Positions 9,179 through 18,540 are shown, numbered from the stretch's first letter. The stretch is 64,000 nucleotides of DNA from Fidelibacterota bacterium (GCA_018658715.1 JABHUQ010000109.1:21511-85510); one strand, 5' to 3'. Program-made: numbers and translations. Notes: a model not told the origin generated them from the sequence alone.

Positions 9179-12148
9179 TTAAATGCCAGTGGATTCTTCT
9201 TCGTCCATGATTTCAATTTCTGGTGGGATAGGTTTATAAATAGTTCCATTACCAGTCATACCCTCAATAGCAATATGCATGGGGTAATCTAATTTTATCC
9301 AATCTACATATGTTCCTTTTTGGTGAACGTGCGATGACTTTAACCAGTCATGATCAATAAAATCATCTTTCATTTTTGGATCAATTGTAAAATATCCAAT
9401 ACGCAAACTTGTCAAGTTTTGAAAAAAGTGACTTCCAAATGAAGGATCAATTGGTTGATCTTTTAATCCAACTTCAATAATAGCTTGTGCTTTAGATATT
9501 TCTTCCCATTCAACGGGTATTCCGAGCCATGGATCTGCTGAACCCCATCTGCCTGGGCCAACCAACACATAATGATCGGATTTAAAAATTTTATTGAGTT
9601 TAGCAATTTCACGCGCAATTTCATGTGTTTTTGCAGTATCAAACATTTTAGGTCTCACATAAATAATATCAGTTAAATCAGGGATGAACCCATCGCCTAA
9701 TGTAATATGACTTCTGCAAAAAATATCTTCATGAGATGTTGTAATTGTAGTCGGTGTTTGGTTTCCTGTTATTCCCATTGGCTTTATTTGCAATAAACAA
9801 AATTCTGCTTGAGTTGGATTCCCTTTTACAATATTAATCGCAAATTCAATTTCTACAGGGCAGCCTAAGGACGTTTGGGATATTTGAAGCAGTTTTTCCA
9901 ATATTTCAGGGAGTGGAATCAATTTCCAATTTAAAATAGGAGCAAAAGTAACCACACGTGTTCCAGGATAACTGAGAGAATCTCTCAAAATTTGGTCATC
10001 ACTTGATATAACGCTTCCAACCCATTTTAGTATGCCATCTTTTTCAGCAACGGATAATTTATAGGATGTTAAGTCAGATGTTTTTGATGTGGATGTTAAA
10101 TCTAAACTATAAAATTGGTATTGAGAATTTTGTAGAGTGGAGCGAACGGAATAAAATTGTGGTAGAATACCAGGATATTTAGGAGATATTCTTAAACATC
10201 TTTCTCCATCTACAATTGTCCGGCCAAAACCAAGAGCCAAATAGGCTACTCCTTCGTCACGTTTCATATAAGAAACAGGATAATAATTATAACTTTGTGC
10301 TACACCACTGATTGTGGGATAAAAACGTTTCCCATGATGCTGGCCTGTTATTTCCATTATAATGACAGCCATTTTTTCTTCTTCAATCCGATGATTTGTT
10401 TTATCCATCAATGTTTTTGCACGTTGAAAAAAAGTAGATGCAAAAACTTTTTTAATGGCGACATATAAACCATTTAAGCGAGTATGCATATCCGAATCAG
10501 CATTAGGCAACATATACGTTTCATAGGCGCCAGCTAATGGTTGATATTGAGAATCTTCTAATAAACTAGATGATCGAACAGCAATAGGAAAATGGTTATT
10601 GTGTAAAAAGGATTCAAGCTTAATTCTTAAATCAACAGATAAATCACTTTTTAGGAAATATTTTAAAATGACTTTATCTGATTTAGCTTTTAATGTTTTT
10701 TCCCATAAATGATTATCTTTCATGAATTGATCAAATTCATCCGTTCCAATAACAGCTGTTTTTGGTATTCTTATTTTTATTTGTGGGAATTCATCATGAA
10801 GATTTGCTTCATTAATCATAGATTTTGCAAAGGCTAACCCGCGAGCTTTTCCACCCAACGAGCCACCACATAATCTAAAAAATGATCCAGATTCTTCTGG
10901 ATGTTCAGTAGAATAATTGAATATTTGACTTTTTTCATTTCCTATGACAGGAGACGTTAAAGCATCTAACAAGTTTGTTCTTAATTCTTCACCCGTTTTA
11001 AAATCTTTTAAATTCATGGCTCTAATTCGAGACGCAAGTTGGAACTCAGTCCGAGCAGCTAACCAATTTGAGAAATGATTATACTGACCGTGGTATAACA
11101 AGGATTGAATATTTGTTTTTTCAATTACTTTAGTTAATTCTGGTATTGTTGAAGCTGAAGCGATTTTTCGACCATTTTTACCACGAAATATAAAATCACC
11201 AAATCCAAAGTTAGCTACCATGAATTCCCTTAATTCTTGCAACAGAGTTGGCGAATATTTATGTAAAAATTGTGCACCATATTTATTTGCCGTTTTTTTA
11301 TTGCTTTTATCTGTGGAGTGTAAAAGAACAGGGATAGTTGGTTCAATTTTTCTAACCCATTTTAAAAAAGCAAAACCTGCATCTGGATTTTCTTCACCTT
11401 GTTTGAAAAATTGAATATCAGAAATGATTCCTATTGTATTATGTCTATATTTTTTAAAGAATTTTTGAGCTGTTTCAAAATTGGGAGTAAATAAAACTTT
11501 AGGTCGACCTCTCATATGGAGAAGCATTTTTGTATTGTTTAGGCTTTTATCTGTCAAATTTCGAATATGGTAAACTATTTCCCGATATATAAATGGAAGA
11601 AGAGTTGAATACATTCGGGGAGAATCTTCAATAACAATGATGGCACGAACATCTCCTTTCAAAATATCTCTTTTTGCATTGCGACGATCTTCAAAATATT
11701 TAATAATGGCAGGAAATACAGCTGCATCTCCGGACCAAATGAATACACGATCAATTGATTTGGATGTAATTTGATCTGATAGTTGTTTTAATTCAGACTC
11801 ATCAAATAATAAAAGGACAACAGGCTTCTTTGGATAAATCTCTTTTATTGCCTTTCCCAATGAAATAGGATCTTTATCTTCTATTCGTAACATAACTATA
11901 ACGAGATCAAATTTCCGTTTACGAAGTAATCCTAACGCATCTGCTGCCGTGGATGCTTGAGTAACGCGAGGAGCATAGTTAAAATTCATACCAATATATT
12001 CTGTAAGAATTTGTTCGGTCAATCGACCATCTTCTTCCAAAATAAAAGCATCATATGGGCTAGAGACCAACAAGATGTTGTGAATCCGATTTATCATCAA
12101 ATCTTGGAAGTCAAAAACTTGATTATTTAATTTACTGCCTGGTTTCAT
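9179..12148 (-). CDS. Two receiver-like domains fused to a PEP synthase/PPDK N-terminal (ATP-grasp) domain
   Basis: 989 residues. The first receiver-like domain (about 20-150) reads FDLVIVML, so the phospho-acceptor position is Met. The second (about 165-310) keeps IVIEDSP, the acceptor in IISDIQFF (Asp244), HSTD and the Lys in LHKYS, so it could be phosphorylated. A linker follows, then the pyruvate phosphate dikinase/PEP synthase nucleotide-binding domain from about 425, with GGSLGGKARGLAFA and IAVRSSSLLEDSQYQPLAGAYETY. There is no swivelling domain (TSxxGGxTCHA) and no PEP-binding barrel, so it cannot do the full pyruvate-to-PEP reaction. Such receiver/PPDK-N proteins occur in the FCB group; their function is not established. 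It is divergent from comF and convergent with gdhA. Confidence 0.85.
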   Translation of the reverse strand: MKPGSKLNNQVFDFQDLMINRIHNILLVSSPYDAFILEEDGRLTEQILTEYIGMNFNYAPRVTQASTAADALGLLRKRKFDLVIVMLRIEDKDPISLGKAIKEIYPKKPVVLLLFDESELKQLSDQITSKSIDRVFIWSGDAAVFPAIIKYFEDRRNAKRDILKGDVRAIIVIEDSPRMYSTLLPFIYREIVYHIRNLTDKSLNNTKMLLHMRGRPKVLFTPNFETAQKFFKKYRHNTIGIISDIQFFKQGEENPDAGFAFLKWVRKIEPTIPVLLHSTDKSNKKTANKYGAQFLHKYSPTLLQELREFMVANFGFGDFIFRGKNGRKIASASTIPELTKVIEKTNIQSLLYHGQYNHFSNWLAARTEFQLASRIRAMNLKDFKTGEELRTNLLDALTSPVIGNEKSQIFNYSTEHPEESGSFFRLCGGSLGGKARGLAFAKSMINEANLHDEFPQIKIRIPKTAVIGTDEFDQFMKDNHLWEKTLKAKSDKVILKYFLKSDLSVDLRIKLESFLHNNHFPIAVRSSSLLEDSQYQPLAGAYETYMLPNADSDMHTRLNGLYVAIKKVFASTFFQRAKTLMDKTNHRIEEEKMAVIIMEITGQHHGKRFYPTISGVAQSYNYYPVSYMKRDEGVAYLALGFGRTIVDGERCLRISPKYPGILPQFYSVRSTLQNSQYQFYSLDLTSTSKTSDLTSYKLSVAEKDGILKWVGSVISSDDQILRDSLSYPGTRVVTFAPILNWKLIPLPEILEKLLQISQTSLGCPVEIEFAINIVKGNPTQAEFCLLQIKPMGITGNQTPTTITTSHEDIFCRSHITLGDGFIPDLTDIIYVRPKMFDTAKTHEIAREIAKLNKIFKSDHYVLVGPGRWGSADPWLGIPVEWEEISKAQAIIEVGLKDQPIDPSFGSHFFQNLTSLRIGYFTIDPKMKDDFIDHDWLKSSHVHQKGTYVDWIKLDYPMHIAIEGMTGNGTIYKPIPPEIEIMDEEESTGI

Positions 12149-12231
12149 ATGGATAAGTTATTGCTCATTTGATAATATTAAATTTAGCATTAGATATTTC
12201 TTAGTACATCTTCATAATTTAGGCGATTGAT

Positions 12232-12930
12232 ATGACTGGAATTTCACCCATCATGAAGCCTTTTTCAACCTTTGGGTTTTTGGCAATGGACTTACTTTTC
12301 CCCAATCATTGTTTATCTTGTGATAAATCAATCATGAGATCGAAGCAAAGTTTGTGCGAATCTTGTTTGGACAAGTTGCAATCCCTAGACTCAAAATCTT
12401 CCGTTGAGCATTTAACGGTAAAAGACGATGTGGATGAAGCATATGTAGGATGGGCTTTTACCGATGAATTACGTGCCCCTATTCATTCACTTAAATACCA
12501 AGATAGGGCATTATTAGGGAAAGAATTGGGACGAATGCTTGGGAATAAACTAACAATGATCGGATCGATTGATTATTTAATTCCAGTTCCATTGCATGCT
12601 GTGAAAGAAAGAGATCGTGGATATAATCAAGCTTATTGGATTGCAAAAGGATTAGGTGAAAGTTGGAATCTTCCAGTTAAACAGAATGTAATTCATCGTA
12701 TAAAATCTACAGAAACTCAAACAGCATTAAATCAAGTTGAACGTAAAGAAAATATGAAAAGTGCATTTCATGTTCGGAAAAATGTTTCTGGCGCTTCCAT
12801 TGGTATTGTGGATGATGTGTTAACCACCGGTTCAACAATTTCATCTATGGCAGTCGAATTAAAAAAAGAAGGTGCTATAAATATAATGGCACTTACGGTG
12901 GCAACACCATTGGAGAAAAAACATGATTAG
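12232..12930 (+). CDS. comF: ComF family phosphoribosyltransferase-like protein
   Basis: 232 residues. The N-terminal zinc-ribbon-like part reads FPNHCLSCDKS and LCESCLDKL. The C-terminal PRTase fold has VPLHAVKERDRGYNQA and the PRPP loop IVDDVLTTGST. ComF proteins are linked to DNA uptake and single-strand DNA handling during competence; the PRTase activity of the family is unproven. The ATG at 12232 has no clear Shine-Dalgarno; a later in-frame ATG near FLAMDLLFP is also possible. The stop overlaps the pgk start by 8 bp, so the two are translationally coupled. Confidence 0.88.
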   Translation: MTGISPIMKPFSTFGFLAMDLLFPNHCLSCDKSIMRSKQSLCESCLDKLQSLDSKSSVEHLTVKDDVDEAYVGWAFTDELRAPIHSLKYQDRALLGKELGRMLGNKLTMIGSIDYLIPVPLHAVKERDRGYNQAYWIAKGLGESWNLPVKQNVIHRIKSTETQTALNQVERKENMKSAFHVRKNVSGASIGIVDDVLTTGSTISSMAVELKKEGAINIMALTVATPLEKKHD

Positions 12931-14110
12931 ATCAATCAAATCATTTGACATAAAAGATAAAAATATACTTATTCGAGTTGATTTTAATGTTCCATTAAAT
13001 GACCAAGGTCAAGTGGAAGATAACTTTAGAATTATGAGTGCAATACCAACCATTAAGTATTGTATTGAAGCGGGGGCATCTGTGATTCTTATGTCTCATT
13101 TGGGAAGACCAGGGGGAGAAATAGACCCAAAATATAGTTTAATTCCCATTGGAGAAGAATTAGCAGGGATACTTGAAATGCCCATCAAATTTTCCCATAA
13201 CCCTATTTCTGAAGATGCACATGATACATCTCTTGGACTAAAGCCAGGGGAAGTCCATTTATTAGAAAACTTAAGATATTTTGAAGGAGAAGAATTAAAT
13301 GACTATGAATTTTCTTCAAAATTAGCAAAGCATGGCCAAATATATATTAATGATGCATTTGGAACAGCTCACCGATCACATGCATCAAATGTAGGCGTCC
13401 CAGCGCAATTCAAACATAAAGGGATCGGATTATTGGTGGCCCGAGAAATGCAATATTTAAGTGCAGCAATAAAACGCCCAAATCTTCCATTGACACTTAT
13501 TTTAGGTGGAGCAAAAATTGGATCAAAACTTGGATTAATTGAATCCTTTTTAGATAAAGCAAATACCATCATAATCGGTGGATGTATGGCATTCACATTT
13601 TTAAAAGCGAAAGGATATAATATTGGTAATTCTTTATTAGATGAATCAATGGTATCTACAGCTTCAAAGATTATGAACATGGCTCGGTTAAAAGGGGTTC
13701 AATTATTGTTGCCAACGGATGTAATGTGTGGGAAGAATTTAGAAGCAATTGAACCATTAGGCCCTTACTCTATTCATGATTTACCATCGGATCTTATGGG
13801 ATTAGATATTGGGTCTGGATCTGTTGATGCTTTTTCAAAGGTATGTTCTGAAAGTGGAACTGTGGTTTGGAATGGTCCTATGGGTTTATTTGAAATAAAT
13901 GGATTCGGAACAGGTACAATGAAAATTGCAGAATCACTTGAAGCATTAGTCGAAAATGGAGGTACAGCAATTGTGGGCGGAGGGGACTCTGCGGCAGCTG
14001 TAAAAAAATATGGGTTATCAGATAGTATGTCCCATGTATCAACTGGAGGTGGTGCTTCCTTAGAATTATTAAGTGGGAAAATACTTCCTGCTTTAGAAAT
14101 ATTGGAGTAA
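12923..14110 (+). CDS. pgk: Phosphoglycerate kinase
   Basis: 395 residues, full length. It makes ATP and 3-phosphoglycerate from 1,3-bisphosphoglycerate and ADP (glycolysis, reversible). Visible: IRVDFNVPLND near the N-terminus, SHLGRPGGEIDPKYSL in the substrate site, ENLRYFEGEE, HRSHASNVG, GGAKIGSKLGLIESF, and the nucleotide-site glycine loop VGGGDSAAAVKKYG with STGGGASLELL at the end. The pgk-tpiA order, 3 bp apart, is a common glycolytic arrangement. Confidence 0.98.
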   Translation: MIRSIKSFDIKDKNILIRVDFNVPLNDQGQVEDNFRIMSAIPTIKYCIEAGASVILMSHLGRPGGEIDPKYSLIPIGEELAGILEMPIKFSHNPISEDAHDTSLGLKPGEVHLLENLRYFEGEELNDYEFSSKLAKHGQIYINDAFGTAHRSHASNVGVPAQFKHKGIGLLVAREMQYLSAAIKRPNLPLTLILGGAKIGSKLGLIESFLDKANTIIIGGCMAFTFLKAKGYNIGNSLLDESMVSTASKIMNMARLKGVQLLLPTDVMCGKNLEAIEPLGPYSIHDLPSDLMGLDIGSGSVDAFSKVCSESGTVVWNGPMGLFEINGFGTGTMKIAESLEALVENGGTAIVGGGDSAAAVKKYGLSDSMSHVSTGGGASLELLSGKILPALEILE

Positions 14111-14113
14111 ATA

Positions 14114-14878
14114 ATGGAAAAATATCCTATAGTAGCTGGAAATTGGAAAATGCATAAAACGACGACAGAAGGTAAATCTTTCGTCGAAGAAACGATAAAT
14201 ATGCTTTTGGATATAGAAAAAGTGACAATTATATTCGGCCCGCCTTTTACGGCGCTTTTTGACTTGGATGTTAAAACCCCATTTTTTTTGGGGGCTCAAA
14301 ATTGCCATTGGGAATCGCATGGTGCATTCACTGGCGAAATATCTACGGATATGCTAGTAGATTGCGGTGTTCATTATGTGATTATCGGACATTCAGAAAG
14401 ACGACACGTTTTTCATGAATCAGATGACTGGATTAACCGGAAAGTTCATGCAGTATTAAATGCAGGCATGACACCCATACTATGCATTGGAGAAAAATTA
14501 GAGGATAGAGAATCTGATAATACTCAATCTGTTTTAAGTTCTCAATTGATAGAAGGGTTAAAGGGCATTGATTCTTTGGAAAATATTGTGCTGGCTTATG
14601 AGCCTGTCTGGGCTATTGGAACTGGTATAACAGCGAGTGTAGGTCAGGTAAATGATACACATAATGTTATTCGACAAGAATTGAAGGTGGTATTCTCTGA
14701 TTCAGAAAGTGAAACAGTTCCAATCCTTTATGGAGGTTCTGTTAATCCGGGGAATGCGACCGAACTTATATCGGTAGATGGAGTCGATGGTTTTTTAATT
14801 GGTGGAGCCAGTTTAACATCTGAGCCATTTACAGAAATTGCAAGACAAGTAGAACAACATATGAAGGAAAAATCATGA
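14114..14878 (+). CDS. tpiA: Triosephosphate isomerase
   Basis: 254 residues, a single TIM barrel. It interconverts dihydroxyacetone phosphate and glyceraldehyde 3-phosphate. AGNWKMHK holds the substrate Lys, IIGHSERR the catalytic His, LAYEPVWAIGTG the catalytic Glu and flexible loop 6, and LYGGSVNPGN with DGFLIGGASL the phosphate site. It is 3 bp after pgk and overlaps secG by 4 bp (ATGA), so the three form one operon. Confidence 0.98.
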   Translation: MEKYPIVAGNWKMHKTTTEGKSFVEETINMLLDIEKVTIIFGPPFTALFDLDVKTPFFLGAQNCHWESHGAFTGEISTDMLVDCGVHYVIIGHSERRHVFHESDDWINRKVHAVLNAGMTPILCIGEKLEDRESDNTQSVLSSQLIEGLKGIDSLENIVLAYEPVWAIGTGITASVGQVNDTHNVIRQELKVVFSDSESETVPILYGGSVNPGNATELISVDGVDGFLIGGASLTSEPFTEIARQVEQHMKEKS

Positions 14879-15225
14879 CAGGATTTCTAATTTTATTACA
14901 CGCAATTGTGAGTCTATTACTCATAACTGTTATTTTAATGCAAGCGAGTCAAGGTGGCGGATTATCAGGTACAATTGCAGGACAAGCTACATCTTCAATC
15001 TTAGGTGGCCAAGGAGCCGCGACTGCGTTAAGTCGAATAACAACATGGCTTGGAGGATTATTCCTAGTATTGGCAGTTGTCATCAGTATGATTTCTGGAC
15101 CAGCTGAATCTTCAGGATCATCCTTAATTAAACAAGAGGCAGACAATGCACCTACAGCCGTACAAGGAACGGAATTAGAAATACCAACCGTTGATCCCAC
15201 GTTAGAATCGCCTAGCGATCAATGA
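14875..15225 (+). CDS. secG: Preprotein translocase subunit SecG
   Basis: 116 residues with two hydrophobic segments (FLILLHAIVSLLLITVILMQ and ITTWLGGLFLVLAVVISMI) around the conserved QGGGLSGTIAGQA cytoplasmic loop typical of SecG. The tail is short and polar. It is the small inner-membrane subunit of SecYEG, aiding protein export. The ATGA overlap with tpiA indicates coupling, and tRNA-Leu follows 8 bp after its stop. Confidence 0.95.
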   Translation: MTGFLILLHAIVSLLLITVILMQASQGGGLSGTIAGQATSSILGGQGAATALSRITTWLGGLFLVLAVVISMISGPAESSGSSLIKQEADNAPTAVQGTELEIPTVDPTLESPSDQ

Positions 15226-15233
15226 TACTTTAT

Positions 15234-15317
15234 GCCGAAGTGGTGGAATTGGTAGACACGCATGCTTGAGGGGCATGTGGGGGAAACCCTGTGCCGGTTC
15301 GAGTCCGGCCTTCGGTA
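15234..15317 (+). tRNA. tRNA-Leu (GAG)
   Basis: Class II tRNA of 84 nt. The acceptor GCCGAAG pairs with CTTCGGT (G-U at 1-72), the anticodon stem CATGC/GCATG encloses loop TTGAGGG with anticodon GAG, the long variable arm is GGGGGAAACCC-like, and the T arm is CCGG TTCGAGT CCGG. No CCA is encoded. It lies just after secG and is probably on the same transcript. Confidence 0.95.
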
Positions 15318-15320
15318 CTA

Positions 15321-15349
15321 AATAAGTCCTGCCGAAGTGGGACTTATCA
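15321..15349 (+). other. Trailer hairpin carrying a copy of the tRNA-Leu 5' end
   Basis: ATAAGTCC and GGACTTAT form an 8-bp stem around a loop. The loop and edge read TGCCGAAGTGG, identical over 11 nt to the first bases of the tRNA gene (15233-15243). It is not followed by a T run, so it is not the terminator. Confidence 0.55.
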
Positions 15350-15383
15350 TTATCAATGAGATAATTAATTTTAATTAAATATG

Positions 15384-15414
15384 AAAAAGGGGCAACATCG
15401 TTGCCCTTTTTTAT
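15384..15414 (+). terminator. Intrinsic terminator after tRNA-Leu
   Basis: GGGCAAC-ATC-GTTGCCC is preceded by an A run and followed by TTTTTT. It ends the secG/tRNA-Leu transcript. The ORF-track start at 15381 lies inside it, which argues against that start. Confidence 0.85.
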
Positions 15415-15437
15415 TTGTAGCCCTAGATTTCCGTTCT

Positions 15438-16439
15438 ATGAATACACTCAATAAAAAGATTATCTATCTACTTTTATTTTTTACAGCCATTCCCATTACG
15501 GCGCAGGATATTACTATTTTCTTTTTAAAAAATGGATCTATTGTACAAGGGAAAGTGTTGGATGAAAATAATCGCCGAGTCTTTTTAAAGACAGAAGAAG
15601 GAATTCTTAAGATTGAACCAAGAGAAGTCATAGGTCGTGAAAGTGACGCGAATGATGGCGATTTATCCTATCTATTTGAAAAAGTTGATTATGTTCGAGA
15701 CCATATGGAACATTTAAGTGGACGAATGAAGCTATGGTCCGATTCATTAGATGTTAACTTAAAAAGTTTGAATGATATGATTCATAATATAGAATCAATT
15801 CAATATGAATATGAAATAGACTTTTTAAGATTAAATAGTACGTTAAAAGCAAAATCAAAAGCATTGGCAAAATTGGAGCATTTAGTTGACCAATCTAGCC
15901 ATAAACAAGCATCGATTTCTTCTACACTTTCAACTACAGTTGATTCATTATTTACACTTTCTGATGATGTATTACTTCTGGAAACAAAAGTTAAAACCAA
16001 CGGAAATCAAAGTACAATACTCACAGGTACTGTTACAAATCTTATTGATGATATAAGAGATTTAAGGCGATCTAATCAAGATAATAGAAATCATATTGAT
16101 ATATTAACAGGATCTCTAGCAGATTTAATTCGTACAATGGACAAAGTGCAATCTAAATTAGAATTACATGATTCTCTCTTGGTAAAAACAACATCTTCAA
16201 TTACAGATCTAAATAATACCATTTCAGATTTAGGAGATAAAATAGATTTACGGCATAATGAACTTATTTTGTCCATGGAAAAACAGTTTAAGAATTCTAA
16301 TAATACATTGGAATCTGTAAATCGACAATTGAAGGATAAAAATTCAAAATTATCGAAAGAGATAGTAATGTTAAGTAATTCGATTGAAACTTTGGAAAAA
16401 CGATTATCAAAAATAGAATTTGACCTCACAAAGCCTTGA
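15438..16439 (+). CDS. Secreted coiled-coil protein
   Basis: I start this at 15438 (333 residues), not at 15381. From here the protein begins MNTLNKKIIYLLLFFTAIPITAQ, a clean signal peptide, whereas the 19 extra residues are encoded by a terminator. The mature protein opens with a short beta unit (FFLKNGSIVQGKVL, about 28-65) of the kind found in small SH3/Sm-like envelope domains. It continues as a long, mostly helical region rich in Leu, Ser, Asn and Asp in heptad-like spacing (about 75-330). It has no catalytic motif. It is probably a periplasmic or envelope structural protein; the function is unknown. Confidence 0.75.
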   Translation: MNTLNKKIIYLLLFFTAIPITAQDITIFFLKNGSIVQGKVLDENNRRVFLKTEEGILKIEPREVIGRESDANDGDLSYLFEKVDYVRDHMEHLSGRMKLWSDSLDVNLKSLNDMIHNIESIQYEYEIDFLRLNSTLKAKSKALAKLEHLVDQSSHKQASISSTLSTTVDSLFTLSDDVLLLETKVKTNGNQSTILTGTVTNLIDDIRDLRRSNQDNRNHIDILTGSLADLIRTMDKVQSKLELHDSLLVKTTSSITDLNNTISDLGDKIDLRHNELILSMEKQFKNSNNTLESVNRQLKDKNSKLSKEIVMLSNSIETLEKRLSKIEFDLTKP

Positions 16440-16464
16440 CGTAATCCCTGTGGAATTGATTATG
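16436..16464 (+). promoter_or_regulatory. Possible promoter for the TPR gene
   Basis: TTGACG (overlapping the previous stop) and ATTATG are separated by 17 bases, about 70 bp upstream of the ATG at 16534. The -35 is good and the -10 only fair. Confidence 0.3.
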
Positions 16465-16533
16465 AAGATGTATTAAATTTTGGGCTGGAAAAAACTGAAT
16501 TCACTTAAAGATATAAATAGGAATAGTAAAATT

Positions 16534-17835
16534 ATGAGATTATTAAAAACCATTTTATCCTTTAGCCTTATTCTTACAACCTTAATATTTGCTCAAGATC
16601 CTGAAGAAGTATTACAAACAGCTGAAACTCAAAGGGCTTCTGGCGATTTTGAAGGTGCTGAAGCATCCCTAAAACAGTTACTTAGTGTTGACCCTTCTTT
16701 TGCTCCGGCACATATTGGTCTTTCAAAATTGGCATTACATAAAGGTGATTTAAAGAAGGCAAATGAGCATTCCAACACAGCGGTCCAAATGGATGAAGAT
16801 TTTCGTGATTGGTCTAAACAATTGGATGGCATTCGAATCGGGATTCAAAATGGAACTCAAGCAGTGAAGCGGGGGCAATTTCCTGAAGCGGTTACTGAAT
16901 TTGAAAAAATCTTACAGAATTTTCCATATTTTTCTGAAGCATACTTTTATATAGGGTTAACGAAGTTCCGTGAAAAAAACCTAGATGGTGCTGCCACAAA
17001 TTGGGGGAAAGCATTAGAATTATATCCAAAGCATAGAAAGGCTCGAAAAGGATTAAATAATATAACTAAGCAATATTTAAATAATGGGAATAAGGCCTAT
17101 AAAACAGGTAACCTCGATAAAGCATTAACGTATTATCAACAAGCATTAAAGTATGACGATTCCTTCTATTTAGCATATTTCCAAATCGGTGTTATTGAAA
17201 AAAAGCAAGGAAACTCCAATCGTGCTATTGAAAATTTTCTTAAAGTGTTAGAACTTAAACCTGAATATGATAAAGCATGGTTTACTCTGGGTGTAGCTTA
17301 TGAGGTTGATGATAAATTAACAGAAGCTGAAGAAGCTTATTTAAAAGCGATTGAAATTAATACTGGTTATACAAAAGCGTATGGAAATTTGGGTAAAATA
17401 TATACAGATGAGGGAAAGTATGATGAAGCCTTAAGCCTTTTGAATACAGCAATTCAAATAGACCCAGAATATGCAGATGGTTATATGAGAATTGGTTTTG
17501 TGCACGTGGCTCAAAATAATCCTGAAGAAGCCATTGCCAATCTAGAGATTGCTGCATCTATCAATGAGAGAAATTATAATTTATGGTTTTCATTAGCAGA
17601 ACAATACAATGTTGTTGGGAAATGGGATGATGCTATAAATGCAGCGTTAAAATGTAAAGATTTAAAAAAATCCTTCGGTGGATCTTGGTATCAAATGGGT
17701 ATAGGAGAAATGGGAAAAAAGAATAAAACACGTGCGAGAAAATATTTCGAAGAAGCCCGAAAAGATCGTAGTTGGAGAAAATTGGCTGAACGAAAAATTG
17801 ACGAAATAAATAACCCTGCAAAATACGCAAAGTAA
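16534..17835 (+). CDS. Secreted TPR-repeat protein
   Basis: Start chosen at 16534, giving 433 residues that begin MRLLKTILSFSLILTTLIFAQ, a signal peptide; the track's 18 extra N-terminal residues precede it. About ten tetratricopeptide repeats follow to the end, for example AEASLKQLLSVDPSFAPAHI, ALTYYQQALKYDDSFYLAYF and ALSLLNTAIQIDPEYADGYM. TPR arrays bind partner proteins, so a periplasmic scaffold or envelope assembly role is likely. It is immediately followed (0 bp) by the HAD gene. Confidence 0.87.
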   Translation: MRLLKTILSFSLILTTLIFAQDPEEVLQTAETQRASGDFEGAEASLKQLLSVDPSFAPAHIGLSKLALHKGDLKKANEHSNTAVQMDEDFRDWSKQLDGIRIGIQNGTQAVKRGQFPEAVTEFEKILQNFPYFSEAYFYIGLTKFREKNLDGAATNWGKALELYPKHRKARKGLNNITKQYLNNGNKAYKTGNLDKALTYYQQALKYDDSFYLAYFQIGVIEKKQGNSNRAIENFLKVLELKPEYDKAWFTLGVAYEVDDKLTEAEEAYLKAIEINTGYTKAYGNLGKIYTDEGKYDEALSLLNTAIQIDPEYADGYMRIGFVHVAQNNPEEAIANLEIAASINERNYNLWFSLAEQYNVVGKWDDAINAALKCKDLKKSFGGSWYQMGIGEMGKKNKTRARKYFEEARKDRSWRKLAERKIDEINNPAKYAK

Positions 17836-18540
17836 ATGATTTCACCTGCATCAACCATCCAAGGTGTAGTTTTTGATTTAGATAATACGTTACTAGATTT
17901 CATGAAAATGAAAGAATTCGCTGTTAAATCTGCCATTAAAGGTATGATTGAAGCAGGGATGATTTTGGATGAAGAAAAATCATACGACCAAATTATTGAT
18001 ATTTATAACGAATTCGGTTGGGAGAACCAAAAAGTCTTTAACGTTTTTCTTGAGCAAACAATTGGGAAAGTCGATAATAAATTTTTAGCGGCAGGAATAG
18101 TAGCATATAGACGAGCGAGAGAAGCCAATTTAATGGTATATCCAAATGTTAATCGTACATTAATGGCTCTTGCAAAGCGGGGAATTAAATTAGCCGTTGT
18201 TTCTGATGCGCCTAGCAGAGAAGCATGGATGCGTATCTATTATCTCAATTTATACCACTTTTTTGATGTAGTTGTTACATTTGATGATAGTGGTGAACGA
18301 AAACCCTCTTCAAAACCATTTGAATTGGCATTATCTGGTATGGATATTAAAGCAGAAAAAACCATTATGATTGGTGACTGGCCTGAAAGAGATGTTGTTG
18401 GGGCTCAGCAAATAGGAATGAAAACTGCATTTGCTCAGTATGGTGATACTTTTGGAACAAAAGTATCAGGAGCAGATTGGGACTTGAATGACATTTATGA
18501 ATTGGTTTCTATAATAGATAAGTTAAACGGAAGTGCCTGA
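17836..18540 (+). CDS. HAD family hydrolase (subfamily IA)
   Basis: 234 residues. All four HAD motifs are visible: I VVFDLDNTLLD (nucleophile Asp and acid Asp), II VVSDAPS, III the Lys in ERKPSSKPF, and IV MIGDWPERDVVGA. A helical cap lies between motifs I and II, as in phosphoglycolate phosphatase/haloacid dehalogenase relatives. It is most likely a small-molecule phosphatase; the substrate is unknown. It abuts the TPR gene and overlaps acpS by 8 bp. Confidence 0.88.
   Translation: MISPASTIQGVVFDLDNTLLDFMKMKEFAVKSAIKGMIEAGMILDEEKSYDQIIDIYNEFGWENQKVFNVFLEQTIGKVDNKFLAAGIVAYRRAREANLMVYPNVNRTLMALAKRGIKLAVVSDAPSREAWMRIYYLNLYHFFDVVVTFDDSGERKPSSKPFELALSGMDIKAEKTIMIGDWPERDVVGAQQIGMKTAFAQYGDTFGTKVSGADWDLNDIYELVSIIDKLNGSA

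Noticed and set aside
16091-16429. 112-aa minus-strand ORF
   Set aside because: Shadow of the coiled-coil gene; Ser/Asn/Ile-rich composition arises from reading its repeats backward.
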